From Roseivirga sp. UBA6052 (GTDB taxonomy: Bacteria > Bacteroidota > Bacteroidia > Cytophagales > Cyclobacteriaceae): a DNA stretch of 64,000 nt. The position numbers and the translations under genes are program-made. This document shows, one piece after another, positions 41,995 through 51,943 of this stretch; within the stretch, counting starts at the first letter, position 1, and every line of letters starts with the position of its first letter. The DNA lies in the NCBI GenBank assembly GCA_002427755.1, contig DIYO01000002.1, positions 219,738 to 283,737 of the forward strand, written 5' to 3'. The notes under the pieces are model-generated. The model did not search any database, was not told the DNA's origin, and saw only the letters and a list, made by a program, of their open reading frames with translations.

Positions 41995-43841
41995 GAACCT
42001 ATAGAATTAGTGGAGCAACAGTCAATCAAACACCCCTAGACTGGAAAGGAAATATTGAGAATATAAAGCATGTTCTAAAGCAAGCAAGAGATAATGACGT
42101 TGAAATTTTGTGTTTACCTGAGTTATCTATTTCAGGGTATGGTTGCGAGGATCTTTTTCTTAGTGAATGGCTTCCGAAAAAGACTCTGAGTCTTATTCCT
42201 GAACTGATCAATGAGACCAAGGGACTTCTTACTTCATTCAATATTCCCCTCAAGTTTAAAGGCAAGCTATACAATACAGCCATAGTAGTTCAAGACTGTA
42301 AGATTCTCGGAATATATGCCAAGCAATATATGGCTCTTGATGGAGTGCATTACGAACCTAGATGGTTTGAGCCTTGGCCGGTAGGTCTTGTTGAAGAATT
42401 TGATTGGTTTGGTGAAAATGTACCGATAGGTGATTTAACCTTTGACTTTGAGGATTGGAAGATTGGTTTTGAGATATGCGAAGATGCATGGAGAGGTGAA
42501 TCGAGACCAGCTTGTAGACTTTACGAGAAAAAAGTAAACCTTATTCTCAACCCTAGTGCTAGTCATTTTGCGATGCAGAAAACGCTAGAGAGAATCGAAT
42601 TAATTGAGCAATCAACTACCTCATTTGATTGTACCTATGTATATGCCAATCTTCTCGGTAATGAGGCAGGTAGAATGATTTATGATGGAGAGATCATAGT
42701 CGCTCAAAAGGGAAAACTATTCCTTAGAAATCAGCTCTTGTCTTTCGAACCTTATCAATTGGCTTTTGTTGACATAAGTCCTGACGAGAAGGTGTCACCA
42801 AACGCTCAACTGGTTGCTCCAGTTGAATCAAAGGAGATAGAATTCCCCAAAGCCACATCCCTGGCACTTTTCGATTATCTAAGGAAAAGTAAGACTAAAG
42901 GATATACACTCTCACTCAGTGGTGGTGCCGATTCTGCCACGTGTGCAGTAATGGTGGCTGATATGGTTTCAAGAGGAATACAAGCTTATGGAAAAGAAGC
43001 CTTTTGCAAAAAAATTAACCAACCAGAATTAAGCCGCTTTAGTGAAAAGGAAATTGTAGGCAAAATATTCCATACAGCTTATCAAGGTACAGTGAATTCC
43101 TCTGAGGACACTTTGATGGCAGCCAAAGAATTGGCTGAATCTATTGGGGCCACTTTCCATAACTGGACAATTGATACTGCAGTTGATTCTTACACCTCTA
43201 CAATATCAACTGCCTTAAATCGAGAATTGAATTGGCAGCATGATGATCTTGCCTTACAAAATATTCAGGCTAGAGCACGATCACCCATTATTTGGATGCT
43301 TACCAATATAACTGGCACGCTCCTACTAACCACCTCTAATAGAAGTGAAGGCGATGTGGGTTATACAACTATGGATGGTGATACAAGTGGTAGTTTGGCT
43401 CCGATTTCTAGTGTAGACAAGCATTTTATTAGAAAGTGGTTAAGGTTTGCCGAATCTGACCTAGGCTATACTGGTCTAAAACGAATTAACAATTTAGCCC
43501 CTACGGCAGAGTTAAGACCCAAAGATCAAAATCAAACAGATGAAGATGACCTTATGCCTTATGACATAATGGTTGAGATTGAGAAACTGGCAATCAGGGA
43601 TCATAAATCCCCTACCGAGGTCTTCTCTCAGTTGAAGTCCTTAGATCTAGAGCCAGAATCATTGCTAAAGGAGCATATCATTAAATTCTACAGGCTTTGG
43701 TCAAGAAATCAATGGAAGAGAGAGCGTCTGGCCCCTGCCTTCCACTTAGATGAATTCAATGTAGATCCAAGAACTTGGTGTCGTTTCCCCATCCTTTCAG
43801 CAGGATATCAAGAAGAATTACAAGAATTAATGGAGGATTGA
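41991..43841 (+). CDS. nadE: Glutamine-dependent NAD(+) synthetase
   Basis: A 616-residue two-domain enzyme completing NAD synthesis. The start ATG at 41991 overlaps the rnc stop; the frame is open eight codons further upstream inside rnc. The N-terminal nitrilase-type glutaminase domain has CLPELSISGYGCEDLF and FEICEDAWRGE (catalytic Cys). The C-terminal ATP-pyrophosphatase domain has LSLSGGADSATCAVM and TTSNRSEGDVGYTTMDGD. Fusion of both domains means it can use glutamine as the nitrogen donor. Confidence 0.95.
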   Translation: MRTYRISGATVNQTPLDWKGNIENIKHVLKQARDNDVEILCLPELSISGYGCEDLFLSEWLPKKTLSLIPELINETKGLLTSFNIPLKFKGKLYNTAIVVQDCKILGIYAKQYMALDGVHYEPRWFEPWPVGLVEEFDWFGENVPIGDLTFDFEDWKIGFEICEDAWRGESRPACRLYEKKVNLILNPSASHFAMQKTLERIELIEQSTTSFDCTYVYANLLGNEAGRMIYDGEIIVAQKGKLFLRNQLLSFEPYQLAFVDISPDEKVSPNAQLVAPVESKEIEFPKATSLALFDYLRKSKTKGYTLSLSGGADSATCAVMVADMVSRGIQAYGKEAFCKKINQPELSRFSEKEIVGKIFHTAYQGTVNSSEDTLMAAKELAESIGATFHNWTIDTAVDSYTSTISTALNRELNWQHDDLALQNIQARARSPIIWMLTNITGTLLLTTSNRSEGDVGYTTMDGDTSGSLAPISSVDKHFIRKWLRFAESDLGYTGLKRINNLAPTAELRPKDQNQTDEDDLMPYDIMVEIEKLAIRDHKSPTEVFSQLKSLDLEPESLLKEHIIKFYRLWSRNQWKRERLAPAFHLDEFNVDPRTWCRFPILSAGYQEELQELMED

Positions 43842-43875
43842 TTCCTCGGTTCATTCCTCCTTATAGTAATTCTAA

Positions 43876-43883
43876 TATCTTTG
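43876..43883 (+). promoter_or_regulatory. -7 promoter element for lgt
   Basis: TATCTTTG matches TAnnTTTG exactly, 22 bases before the lgt start. The -33 side (TTC near 43850) is weak. It suggests that lgt and the outer-membrane genes behind it can be transcribed apart from the acpP operon. Confidence 0.45.
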
Positions 43884-43905
43884 TTTTCTTCAAAATTCAA
43901 GAAGC

Positions 43906-45036
43906 ATGCTAAGCTACATTGTCTGGGACCCAATGCGCGAGATTATCAAAGACATACAACCTCCTGTATGGTATAGTGTCTTATTTGCAATGGGTTTTAT
44001 TATTGGCTATCAAATAATGGTCAACATCTTTAAAAAAGAAAAGCACGACCCTGCCAATGTAGACACGCTTACCGTGTATATGGTATTGGCTACTATTTTA
44101 GGAGCAAGATTTGGCCATTTAGCTTTTTATGAACCTGAAAGATTCTTTGCAGATCCGCTAATGTTCTTTAGAACTTGGGAAGGTGGATTAGCTTCTCACG
44201 GTGCAGTAATTGGTATTTTACCGGCTCTATATCTTTACGCAAACTTTGTTGTTGATGCGAGCCTATCCCCTCTAAAATTTAAATTTATAAAGCAGAAGCG
44301 ACAGAGACAAAGCTACCTCTGGATAGTAGACAGAATAGTGATCACGATTGCTCTTGCCGGAGCGTTTATCCGCATGGGTAATTTTGTTAATTCTGAAATA
44401 GTGGGTAAACCGACTGAGAGCGATTATGGAGTTGTTTTCGCTAGAGTTGCAGAAGAGAGTATCGAAGACCGAATAAGTGGCATTGAAAGGGCTGAGGCGT
44501 CAAAAGGATCGCATGAGGGTTTGGAACCTGGTATTGTACCAGTCGACCTTACACTTACATTCGAAAATAGAGGGATTTCTGAGGATGAAGTAAGAACTAT
44601 AGTAAACACCAGTGTCAGAAGTATTTTGATGGGCTACAGAGTTGGAGAACACTATGCTCAGCCCAATGAACCCTTAAATTTCGATATTGAAATAATAGAT
44701 AGAAAAGTCAATGCAATCATTCATACGTGGGGAATTAATAGACATCCTACGCAGCTCTATGAAGCTGGCACTTGTTTGGTACTATTCATTATCCTACTTG
44801 CGATATGGATGAAATACAAAGACACCACTGTGGATGGATTGTACTTAGGCATCTTCTTAATATGGATTTTTGGATTACGTTGGTTCCATGAAATCTTCAA
44901 AGAAAACCAGGTGGCTTTTGAAGACGATCTAACATTCAATATGGGACAATTGTTAAGTATCCCACTTGTACTTCTAGGGGTATTTATCTTGATAAGAGTT
45001 TATATAAAGTCGACTAAGGCTAGAATAACTGAATGA
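43906..45036 (+). CDS. lgt: Prolipoprotein diacylglyceryl transferase, long Bacteroidota form
   Basis: A 376-residue inner-membrane enzyme adding the diacylglyceryl group to lipobox cysteines. Core motifs are present: RTWEGGLASHGAVIG, FIRMGNFVNSEIVGKPT (substrate-binding Arg) and RHPTQLYEA. Between the last two lies an extra soluble stretch at about residues 180-275, acidic and with no membrane segment, longer than the corresponding part of E. coli Lgt. The gene is followed by outer-membrane genes, with a four-base overlap to the next (ATGA). Confidence 0.95.
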   Translation: MLSYIVWDPMREIIKDIQPPVWYSVLFAMGFIIGYQIMVNIFKKEKHDPANVDTLTVYMVLATILGARFGHLAFYEPERFFADPLMFFRTWEGGLASHGAVIGILPALYLYANFVVDASLSPLKFKFIKQKRQRQSYLWIVDRIVITIALAGAFIRMGNFVNSEIVGKPTESDYGVVFARVAEESIEDRISGIERAEASKGSHEGLEPGIVPVDLTLTFENRGISEDEVRTIVNTSVRSILMGYRVGEHYAQPNEPLNFDIEIIDRKVNAIIHTWGINRHPTQLYEAGTCLVLFIILLAIWMKYKDTTVDGLYLGIFLIWIFGLRWFHEIFKENQVAFEDDLTFNMGQLLSIPLVLLGVFILIRVYIKSTKARITE

Positions 45037-46451
45037 TCTTAAGAGGAGTTGGTTTTGCGTTGCTATTGATGCTAAGTGCTTCAGTTCAATTGAAAGCACA
45101 GGTTGTGGCTGATATAGACACAAGCACCCAAATCCAAATCGGCAATATATACATACTTGGAAATGAAAAGACTAGGGATGAAATCATTCTTAGAGAGTTA
45201 GATTTCTCTCAAGGTGATCAGCTAACCGTAGGAGAACTTTCCAAAAAACTAATTCTTGATCAGCAAAAGATCACCAATACCAGACTCTTCATTACGGTTG
45301 AAATCGTTCCTCTTTTTCTTGACAATAACCAAGTAGAAATACTTGTCAGGGTTCAAGAACGGTGGTACATTTTCCCTATCCCTATCTTCAAATTAGCAGA
45401 TCGAAATTTTACAGAATGGTGGGTAAATCAGAACAGAGATTTCTCAAGAGTAAATTATGGCGCACAGGTTAACCACACCAATTTAACCGGTAGGAACGAT
45501 CGTTTTAGGGTACGCGCTCAGTTTGGTTTTGCGCAATTATTTAATTTAAGGTATGCCCTACCATACATTAATAGAGAACAAACCGTTGGCATATCATTTA
45601 GTACTACATATACCACTACCAAAACGCTTAGCTACGCCTCTTCCGGACACATTCAAGAGTTTCTTCAAAGCGAAGACATACTAAGAAAATCATTCAGTTT
45701 TGGAACTGGGCTTACATATAGGCCGTCTTTCTTTACGCGCCATTCATTTTCGCTCGGTTACAGCAGACAGCGAATTGCCCAAGAGATTAGTGACTTGTCT
45801 ATTAATTATTTTGCCAATAACAGGGAAATTCAAAAGTTTGTACAAGCCAGCTATACATTCACTGTTGACAAAAGAGATTTTATAGCCTACCCTTTAACAG
45901 GTAACTATTTCCAGCTTCAATTAAGCCAGATTGGAATTGGGGTGTTTGATGACCTAAATATGTTCGCTTCAAGGCTTACATACTCTAGATTTAGCCAATT
46001 AAGCGATAGGGTTTATTTGGCAGGAAGAGCAGCTATATTTCAAAATTTCGATAATAGGGTGCCATATAGCAACAGATCTGGTTTTGGGTATAGACCAGAC
46101 TTTGTTAGAGGTTATGAACAATACGTTATTGAGAGCAACCAATTGATGTCTTTTAGAGGCTCCACCAGATGGAAAATCCTAGAAGGTCAAAAAGAGCTCA
46201 ACAAACGCAGTATGATAGACCAATTCAGAACTCTCCCTTATGCGTTTTACTTAAAGATTTTTGCAGATGCTGGTTACTCAGGAAACCCGTTACTTTCTTC
46301 TGAGAACAATTTCTTTAACCGAGAATGGATTGGCAGCATCGGAGTGGGAGTAGATATTGTTACCTACTACGACTTTGTTCTTCGCTTTGAATACAGCATT
46401 AATCGCGAGGGCAACAGAGGCTTCTTTTTCAATTTCGGATCGGCTTTTTAA
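45033..46451 (+). CDS. BamA/TamA-like outer-membrane protein
   Basis: A 472-residue protein with a signal peptide (ending QLKAQ), one POTRA-like domain at about 35-110 (IQIGNIYILGNEKTRDEII, LTVGELSKKLILDQQKI, VEILVRVQERWYIFPI) and a C-terminal beta-barrel of about 300 residues, ending in the membrane-insertion-like FNFGSAF. It resembles BamA/TamA but is much shorter with a single POTRA, so it is probably an accessory assembly factor or porin-like relative. It overlaps lgt by four bases. Confidence 0.85.
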   Translation: MILRGVGFALLLMLSASVQLKAQVVADIDTSTQIQIGNIYILGNEKTRDEIILRELDFSQGDQLTVGELSKKLILDQQKITNTRLFITVEIVPLFLDNNQVEILVRVQERWYIFPIPIFKLADRNFTEWWVNQNRDFSRVNYGAQVNHTNLTGRNDRFRVRAQFGFAQLFNLRYALPYINREQTVGISFSTTYTTTKTLSYASSGHIQEFLQSEDILRKSFSFGTGLTYRPSFFTRHSFSLGYSRQRIAQEISDLSINYFANNREIQKFVQASYTFTVDKRDFIAYPLTGNYFQLQLSQIGIGVFDDLNMFASRLTYSRFSQLSDRVYLAGRAAIFQNFDNRVPYSNRSGFGYRPDFVRGYEQYVIESNQLMSFRGSTRWKILEGQKELNKRSMIDQFRTLPYAFYLKIFADAGYSGNPLLSSENNFFNREWIGSIGVGVDIVTYYDFVLRFEYSINREGNRGFFFNFGSAF

Positions 46452-46475
46452 CATAGATTATAGTTAAATTCGTAA

Positions 46476-47291
46476 GTGCGTCTTTTACTAATAACCACAC
46501 TTCTTCTCTGCTTCAATATTATCTTAAAAGCGCAACTTTCAGGTATTCCACCTGTAGGGCCTGTATCTAATGGATTAGGTGGTATTTCATCTCCTTTTGA
46601 CAATGCCTGGTCAGTTTTCAACAACCCAGCTGGTTTAACAGGCAACGAGCAACTGACTGGAGTCTTTGGATATCAGACCATCTTCAATTTTGCACCCTTT
46701 AATACAGTAGCTGCTGCTGTAACCTCTCCCACTCAATATGGAACAGCGGCACTTGGTTTTTATAGATTCGGAGACGAAATATTTTCAAGCCAAATGGCCA
46801 GTGCTGGTTTTGCCAAAACAATAGGCATTATGAGCTTAGGTGTTAAGGCTAACTACCTACAATACAACATTCAAGGTTTTGGTAGAAGATCGGTATTTGT
46901 TGCCGAAATGGGCGGCATAGCAACATTAACCAACAAGCTTCGCTTTGGTATGCATATTTACAATTTCACCCAAAGCATTATTGCCGAGGAGTCCGGTGAA
47001 AAAATCCCTACTATTATTAGACTGTCTCTTCAATACAGAATTAATGATGAGATTGATATTTATGCTGAAGGTGAAAAAGATGTGGATTTGGACCCAGACT
47101 TCAAAGTTGGTCTAAGTTATGATCTCAATGGCATGGTAGAATTAAGAACCGGCTTCTCTACCTTGACTAATCGCCACTCTTTTGGTGCCGGATTTGAAAT
47201 CAGTAAATTTATTATTGACTATGCGTTGAAATCGAATAGTAACATAGGTTCTACCCACAATTTTGGGATTACCTATAAGTTCAATAAATGA
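46476..47291 (+). CDS. PorV/FadL-like outer-membrane barrel protein
   Basis: A 271-residue protein with a GTG start, signal peptide ending LKAQL, and a beta-barrel of alternating strands. SSPFDNAWSVFNNPAGLTG near the N terminus resembles the FNNPAGL segment of the PorV/PorQ/FadL family. The end, NFGITYKFNK, is a typical barrel close. PorV-type proteins act in type IX secretion or lipid transport; this one lacks specific PorV hallmarks. It overlaps the next gene by four bases. Confidence 0.75.
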   Translation: MRLLLITTLLLCFNIILKAQLSGIPPVGPVSNGLGGISSPFDNAWSVFNNPAGLTGNEQLTGVFGYQTIFNFAPFNTVAAAVTSPTQYGTAALGFYRFGDEIFSSQMASAGFAKTIGIMSLGVKANYLQYNIQGFGRRSVFVAEMGGIATLTNKLRFGMHIYNFTQSIIAEESGEKIPTIIRLSLQYRINDEIDIYAEGEKDVDLDPDFKVGLSYDLNGMVELRTGFSTLTNRHSFGAGFEISKFIIDYALKSNSNIGSTHNFGITYKFNK

Positions 47292-49369
47292 CACACACCA
47301 CATACAGGCTAATTCTAGCCCTTTGCCTCATTTCTACATTGGCAAAGGCTCAAAAGGTTAAGCGTGATTTTAATCTTGAAAGCTTTGTTGAAAGTCTATT
47401 TAATCTTCAGGAAGCTAACATCAACTACGAAGATCTCTACGAACAACTTCTATTACTGTATGAAAACCCAATAGACTTAAACTCGGCTGATGATACCCAA
47501 CTTTCTCTACTCTTCTTTCTTTCAAAAAAACAGATTGATACTTTACTGGCATATAGAGATAACTCAGGTAAACTACTGAGTCAATTCGAGCTACTCTACC
47601 TTGAAGGATTTACACCTGATTTACTTGAGAAATTACAGCCATTTATAACCGTAAACTCTGCCGATTCAAGAGTAGATGACAGACCTCTATTGCAAAGAAT
47701 ACTCACTGAAAGGAACCAATATCTCATCACACGTTTCGAACGAGTCTTAGAATCTAAAAGAGGTTATCAAATAAATGAGGATACCAACTCAACACCTTAT
47801 GCAGGTTCACCAAACAGACTTTATATGAGGTATAGAGCATCTAAAGCAGGAGATTTTAGCATTGGTTTTACAACAGAAAAAGATCCGGGCGAACAACTGA
47901 GATGGGATACTAAGCAAAGATTTTATGGAATGGATTACTGGTCGGGGCATATCATGCTAGAAAAACTGAATAAGGTCCGGAAGATAGTAATAGGAGATTA
48001 CCAACTGCAATTTGGGCAAGGCCTGCTATTTGGAGGTGGTTTTGGAACTGGTAAAGGTTCAGAAACAATCAATACTTTAGAAAGAACACATTTAGGCATA
48101 AGACCTTATACCTCAGTAATAGAAGGTGGTTTTCTTAGAGGGATTGCTACTACCTATAAACTAAAAGGTGATCTATCAGTAACTGGTTTTGTATCAAGCC
48201 TAAGACAAGACGGTAACATAAGGCAAGGTGATAATGATGAAGCATTTGAGCAGTTCTTTTCTTCTGTTCAGCTTTCAGGATTACACAGAACAGCAACTGA
48301 AATAGCAAATCGAAAACAAATTAGAGAAACTGTTTATGGACTAAATCTTAATTATCAACCTGACGCGCTAAAACAGATCGGTATTATCGTATCTGCCAAT
48401 CAATTCAGTTTACCTATTCAAAGAAGTAATCAGCCTCATAATCTGTTTGAATTTAGTGGTACGAGTAACTTAGTCTCAAGTATCTACGGGAATCTAAAGG
48501 TTAAAGCATTCAACTTTTTTGGAGAAGCAGGTTTGAGTAAAAGTGGTGGTACAGGTTCAGTTGGTGGCTTTACCACTAGTTTATCCCCTAGAATAGACTT
48601 TGCAATGGTGGTAAGAAATTTCACGCGAGATTTTCATTCATTTAGAGGTTCCGCCTTTGGCGAAAGTGGCAGAAATATAAATGAGAGAGGAGTTTATTGG
48701 GGCATTAAATACCTATTGAATCGGCAATTCTACTTAACAGCATATTACGATACCTTTCGTTTTCCCTGGTTAAGATTCAGAGTAAATGCACCATCTCAAG
48801 GAAGTGATTACCTCATAAGGCTCAACTACATTCCGAAAAGGTCAGTAGCCATTTATTTTCAATTCAGAAGGCGAAATAGAGAACAGAATGCAAATGAGAT
48901 CATAAATAACACGCGTCAAGTACTTGTTGGTCAAAGAGAACAAGTGCTCGCAAACTTTGAATTTAGAGCCACAAACCAACTCACGCTAAAGTCAAGAATT
49001 CAATACAGTACTTTCGACTTTGAAAATCAAAACACTAATGGAATTGCTGTCATCCAAGACGCGATCTTATCACTGGGAGATCTATCTATTAGTGGCCGTA
49101 TGGCATTATTTGATACAGAGGGCCAAGAAAACCGCCAGTATGCTTATGAAAGAGATGTGCTCTATGCATTTTCCATTCCTGCATATTCAGGAAGAGGTAT
49201 CAGAAATTACATACTCCTCTCCTACCAGGCCAGCAGGCAAATCGATATTTGGATTAGACTAGCACGAACCACCTTTTATGATCGTGATGAAATTGGCACA
49301 GGTCTTGAAAGAATTGATGGAAATAAAAGAACTGAAGCCAAAATACAGATGAGATATAAGCTCAATTAA
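47288..49369 (+). CDS. Outer-membrane barrel with N-terminal helix-hairpin-helix domain
   Basis: A 693-residue protein with a signal peptide (ending LAKAQ) and an HhH/ComEA-like region at about 50-120 (PIDLNSADDTQLSLLFFL, LLSQFELLYLEGF, LEKLQPF). The long remainder is a beta-barrel of roughly 550 residues with the strand-loop style of outer-membrane proteins (GDYQLQFGQGLLFGGGFGTG) and a final aromatic-ended strand MRYKLN. An HhH domain facing the periplasm next to a large pore would fit DNA handling at the outer membrane, or the domain could simply be a protein-interaction module. Confidence 0.8.
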   Translation: MTHTTYRLILALCLISTLAKAQKVKRDFNLESFVESLFNLQEANINYEDLYEQLLLLYENPIDLNSADDTQLSLLFFLSKKQIDTLLAYRDNSGKLLSQFELLYLEGFTPDLLEKLQPFITVNSADSRVDDRPLLQRILTERNQYLITRFERVLESKRGYQINEDTNSTPYAGSPNRLYMRYRASKAGDFSIGFTTEKDPGEQLRWDTKQRFYGMDYWSGHIMLEKLNKVRKIVIGDYQLQFGQGLLFGGGFGTGKGSETINTLERTHLGIRPYTSVIEGGFLRGIATTYKLKGDLSVTGFVSSLRQDGNIRQGDNDEAFEQFFSSVQLSGLHRTATEIANRKQIRETVYGLNLNYQPDALKQIGIIVSANQFSLPIQRSNQPHNLFEFSGTSNLVSSIYGNLKVKAFNFFGEAGLSKSGGTGSVGGFTTSLSPRIDFAMVVRNFTRDFHSFRGSAFGESGRNINERGVYWGIKYLLNRQFYLTAYYDTFRFPWLRFRVNAPSQGSDYLIRLNYIPKRSVAIYFQFRRRNREQNANEIINNTRQVLVGQREQVLANFEFRATNQLTLKSRIQYSTFDFENQNTNGIAVIQDAILSLGDLSISGRMALFDTEGQENRQYAYERDVLYAFSIPAYSGRGIRNYILLSYQASRQIDIWIRLARTTFYDRDEIGTGLERIDGNKRTEAKIQMRYKLN

Positions 49370-49428
49370 AAGCCATTTAAAAATTAGTGGTTGTCGGCTT
49401 AGATAAACTTTGATATTTTCCGCTCTTT

Positions 49429-51339
49429 ATGAATAAACTTATGAAATTGAAACAACTAATTCTATCAATAAGCATGCTCTCTGTTGCGGTATTTGCCTTT
49501 GCTCAAGGCAAGGCTGACAGAGCAGAAAACGAACGTTGGCAACAACGCGTGAACTATTATATGGAAGTAGACATGAATGTTGAAACCAATAGATTCAATG
49601 GTATTCAAAAGCTAGAATACACTAATAATTCTCCTGAATCTCTTAATCAAGTTTTCTATCATCTATACTTCAATGCTTTTCAGCCTGGTAGTATGATGGA
49701 CGTGCGCTCCAGAACCATAGAAGATCCTGATGGTAGAGTAAGAGATAGAATTTTTAAGTTGAAAGAGGATGAAATAGGCTACCAGAAAGTGATGTCTTTA
49801 AAACAAGATGGCGTAGCACTAGAATTTGAAACTGTTGGAACTGTTTTGGAAGTGAAATTAGCCAGACCAATTGCTCCTGGTCAAACAGTGACATTTGACA
49901 TGGAATGGGAAGGTCAGGTACCTGTTCAAATTCGTAGAAGCGGAAGAGATAATGCCGAAGGCGTAAGATACTCCATGGCTCAATGGTTCCCTAAAATGGC
50001 TGAGTATGATTACCAAGGTTGGCATGCCGATGAATACATTGGTCGTGAATTCTATGGTGTATGGGGAGACTATGAGCTTAAACTTACTATTGATGAAGAC
50101 TATGTTGTAGGAGGCACAGGCTATCTTCAAAATCCTCTAGAAATTGGTCATGGTTATGAAAATGAAGGCGAAACCGTGAACAGAAATCCAGTTAATGGGA
50201 AGCTTACTTGGCATTTTATAGCACCTAATGTTCACGACTTTATGTGGGCAGCAGACCCAGACTTCCTGCATGAAAAATTAACAATGGAAAGTGGTACTGT
50301 ACTTCATTTCTTCCATCAGAAGGGTCAGAATGATTCGAACTGGGAGAAATTGATGCCTTTAACTGAAAGAGCATTCGAATACGCTAGCGAAAATTTTGGG
50401 CAGTATCCATACGAGCAGTTTTCAGTTATCCAAGGTGGTGACGGTGGTATGGAATACCCAATGTCAACGCTCATCACAGGAGCCAGAAGAAATCTTCAAA
50501 GCCTTTTGGGGGTAACCATACACGAATTCATGCACGATTGGTACCATGGTGTATTAGGAAATAACGAAGCTTTAACGCCTTGGATGGATGAAGGATTTAC
50601 TTCTTATGCTTCGTCAAGAATAAATGCACATTTAAATCAAGTAAGAGGTCCTGGTTCAAACAGAATCAATCAATTAGGTTCTCGTGCCGGACAAGGTAGT
50701 TACCTAAGAATAGCACGAAGCGGCAGAGAAGAACCTCTAAGCACACATTCAGATCATTATGACATTAACGGAGCTTATGGAGCTGCTGCTTACGGAAAGG
50801 GTGCTGTTTGGATGAGTCAGATGGGTTATGTAATTGGTGAAGAAGCTAGAGACAAAGCACTCTTAGAATACTTCGACACTTGGAAATTCAAACACCCAAA
50901 CCCGAATGATGTATTGAGAGTATTTGAAAAAGTATCAGGATTAGAGTTGGATTGGTACAATGAATACTTTGTATACACTACCAAACAAATTGATTATGGC
51001 GTTCAAGAAGTTGTAGGAGAAGGTGATAAAACTCAAATCACGTTAGAAAAGGTTAAGCAAATGCCAATGCCGGTTGACGTAGTGGTAACATATAAAGACG
51101 GTACCCAAGAGATACACTACATGGCATTAAGAATGATGCGTGGTGAAAAGCAAGCGGAAACGGATGACAACAGAATTGTACACGAAGATTGGCCATGGAC
51201 TAATCCGGTTTATCAGTTTTCTATAGACCGACCAATCTCAGAAATCGCTTCAGTTGAAATTGATCCTTCCGGTAGAATGGCCGATATTAATCGAGAGAAT
51301 AACAAATGGGAAGCCGAAGCCATTGAAACGAAGAAATAA
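49429..51339 (+). CDS. M1 family metallopeptidase, exported
   Basis: A 636-residue zinc aminopeptidase with a signal peptide (ends AVFAFAQ). The N-terminal domain is the beta-sandwich typical of M1; the exopeptidase motif appears as GGDGGMEYP; the zinc site is H365-E366-x-x-H369 with E388, in HEFMHDWYHG and TPWMDEGFTSYA. The C-terminal part ends with a tail (ASVEIDPSGRMADINRENN). It is in its own transcript with terminator 51361-51388. No T9SS sorting domain is present, so it is probably periplasmic. Confidence 0.93.
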   Translation: MNKLMKLKQLILSISMLSVAVFAFAQGKADRAENERWQQRVNYYMEVDMNVETNRFNGIQKLEYTNNSPESLNQVFYHLYFNAFQPGSMMDVRSRTIEDPDGRVRDRIFKLKEDEIGYQKVMSLKQDGVALEFETVGTVLEVKLARPIAPGQTVTFDMEWEGQVPVQIRRSGRDNAEGVRYSMAQWFPKMAEYDYQGWHADEYIGREFYGVWGDYELKLTIDEDYVVGGTGYLQNPLEIGHGYENEGETVNRNPVNGKLTWHFIAPNVHDFMWAADPDFLHEKLTMESGTVLHFFHQKGQNDSNWEKLMPLTERAFEYASENFGQYPYEQFSVIQGGDGGMEYPMSTLITGARRNLQSLLGVTIHEFMHDWYHGVLGNNEALTPWMDEGFTSYASSRINAHLNQVRGPGSNRINQLGSRAGQGSYLRIARSGREEPLSTHSDHYDINGAYGAAAYGKGAVWMSQMGYVIGEEARDKALLEYFDTWKFKHPNPNDVLRVFEKVSGLELDWYNEYFVYTTKQIDYGVQEVVGEGDKTQITLEKVKQMPMPVDVVVTYKDGTQEIHYMALRMMRGEKQAETDDNRIVHEDWPWTNPVYQFSIDRPISEIASVEIDPSGRMADINRENNKWEAEAIETKK

Positions 51340-51360
51340 AATAAAAAGAAATCAAATAAG

Positions 51361-51388
51361 GCCCATTCAGCAATGAATGGGCTTTTTT
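51361..51388 (+). terminator. Rho-independent terminator
   Basis: Stem GCCCATTC (51361-51368) with GAATGGGC (51375-51382), six-base loop and six T. Ends the M1 peptidase gene. Confidence 0.9.
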
Positions 51389-51469
51389 GTTAAACCTTGC
51401 CTTCATACAAATAGTAGAACTTTCGAAAGCGATTACCAATTGGTAACTTATAACACTTAAGAACCTTTT

Positions 51470-51943
51470 ATGGCAACTTTTAAACTCAACATTAATCAAA
51501 AATCCTATGAGGTTGAGGCAGATCCTCAGACTCCACTCCTATGGGTCATTAGAGACGAACTAGGTCTTACTGGGACCAAATATGGATGTGGAATAGCACA
51601 GTGCGGTGCATGCACAGTCCACTTAAACGGAACCGCTGTTCGTTCATGTTCAATTCCTGTATCTGCCGGAGCCAGTCAACAAATCACTACCATTGAAGGT
51701 CTATCCGAAGACAACTCGCACCCTGTACAAAAAGCCTGGCTAGATGTGCAGGCTCCTCAGTGCGGTTACTGTCAGTCGGGTCAAATCATGTCGGCCGCTG
51801 CACTGTTAGATAGAAATCCAAATCCATCCGATGACGACATAGATCAAGCCATGTCGGGTAACATCTGCCGATGTGGTACATACACGCGTATTAGAAAAGC
51901 AATTCATTTAGCCTCAAACGAAATCAGCAATGGAAGCAAATAA
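51470..51943 (+). CDS. (2Fe-2S)-binding subunit of a molybdenum hydroxylase
   Basis: A 157-residue small subunit carrying two [2Fe-2S] clusters. The plant-ferredoxin-type cluster uses C40, C45, C48 and C60; the second uses C98, C101, C133 and C135 (CGYC and CRCG). It forms the electron-transfer partner of the following large subunit, like IorA of isoquinoline 1-oxidoreductase. It overlaps that gene by 14 bases. Confidence 0.93.
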   Translation: MATFKLNINQKSYEVEADPQTPLLWVIRDELGLTGTKYGCGIAQCGACTVHLNGTAVRSCSIPVSAGASQQITTIEGLSEDNSHPVQKAWLDVQAPQCGYCQSGQIMSAAALLDRNPNPSDDDIDQAMSGNICRCGTYTRIRKAIHLASNEISNGSK

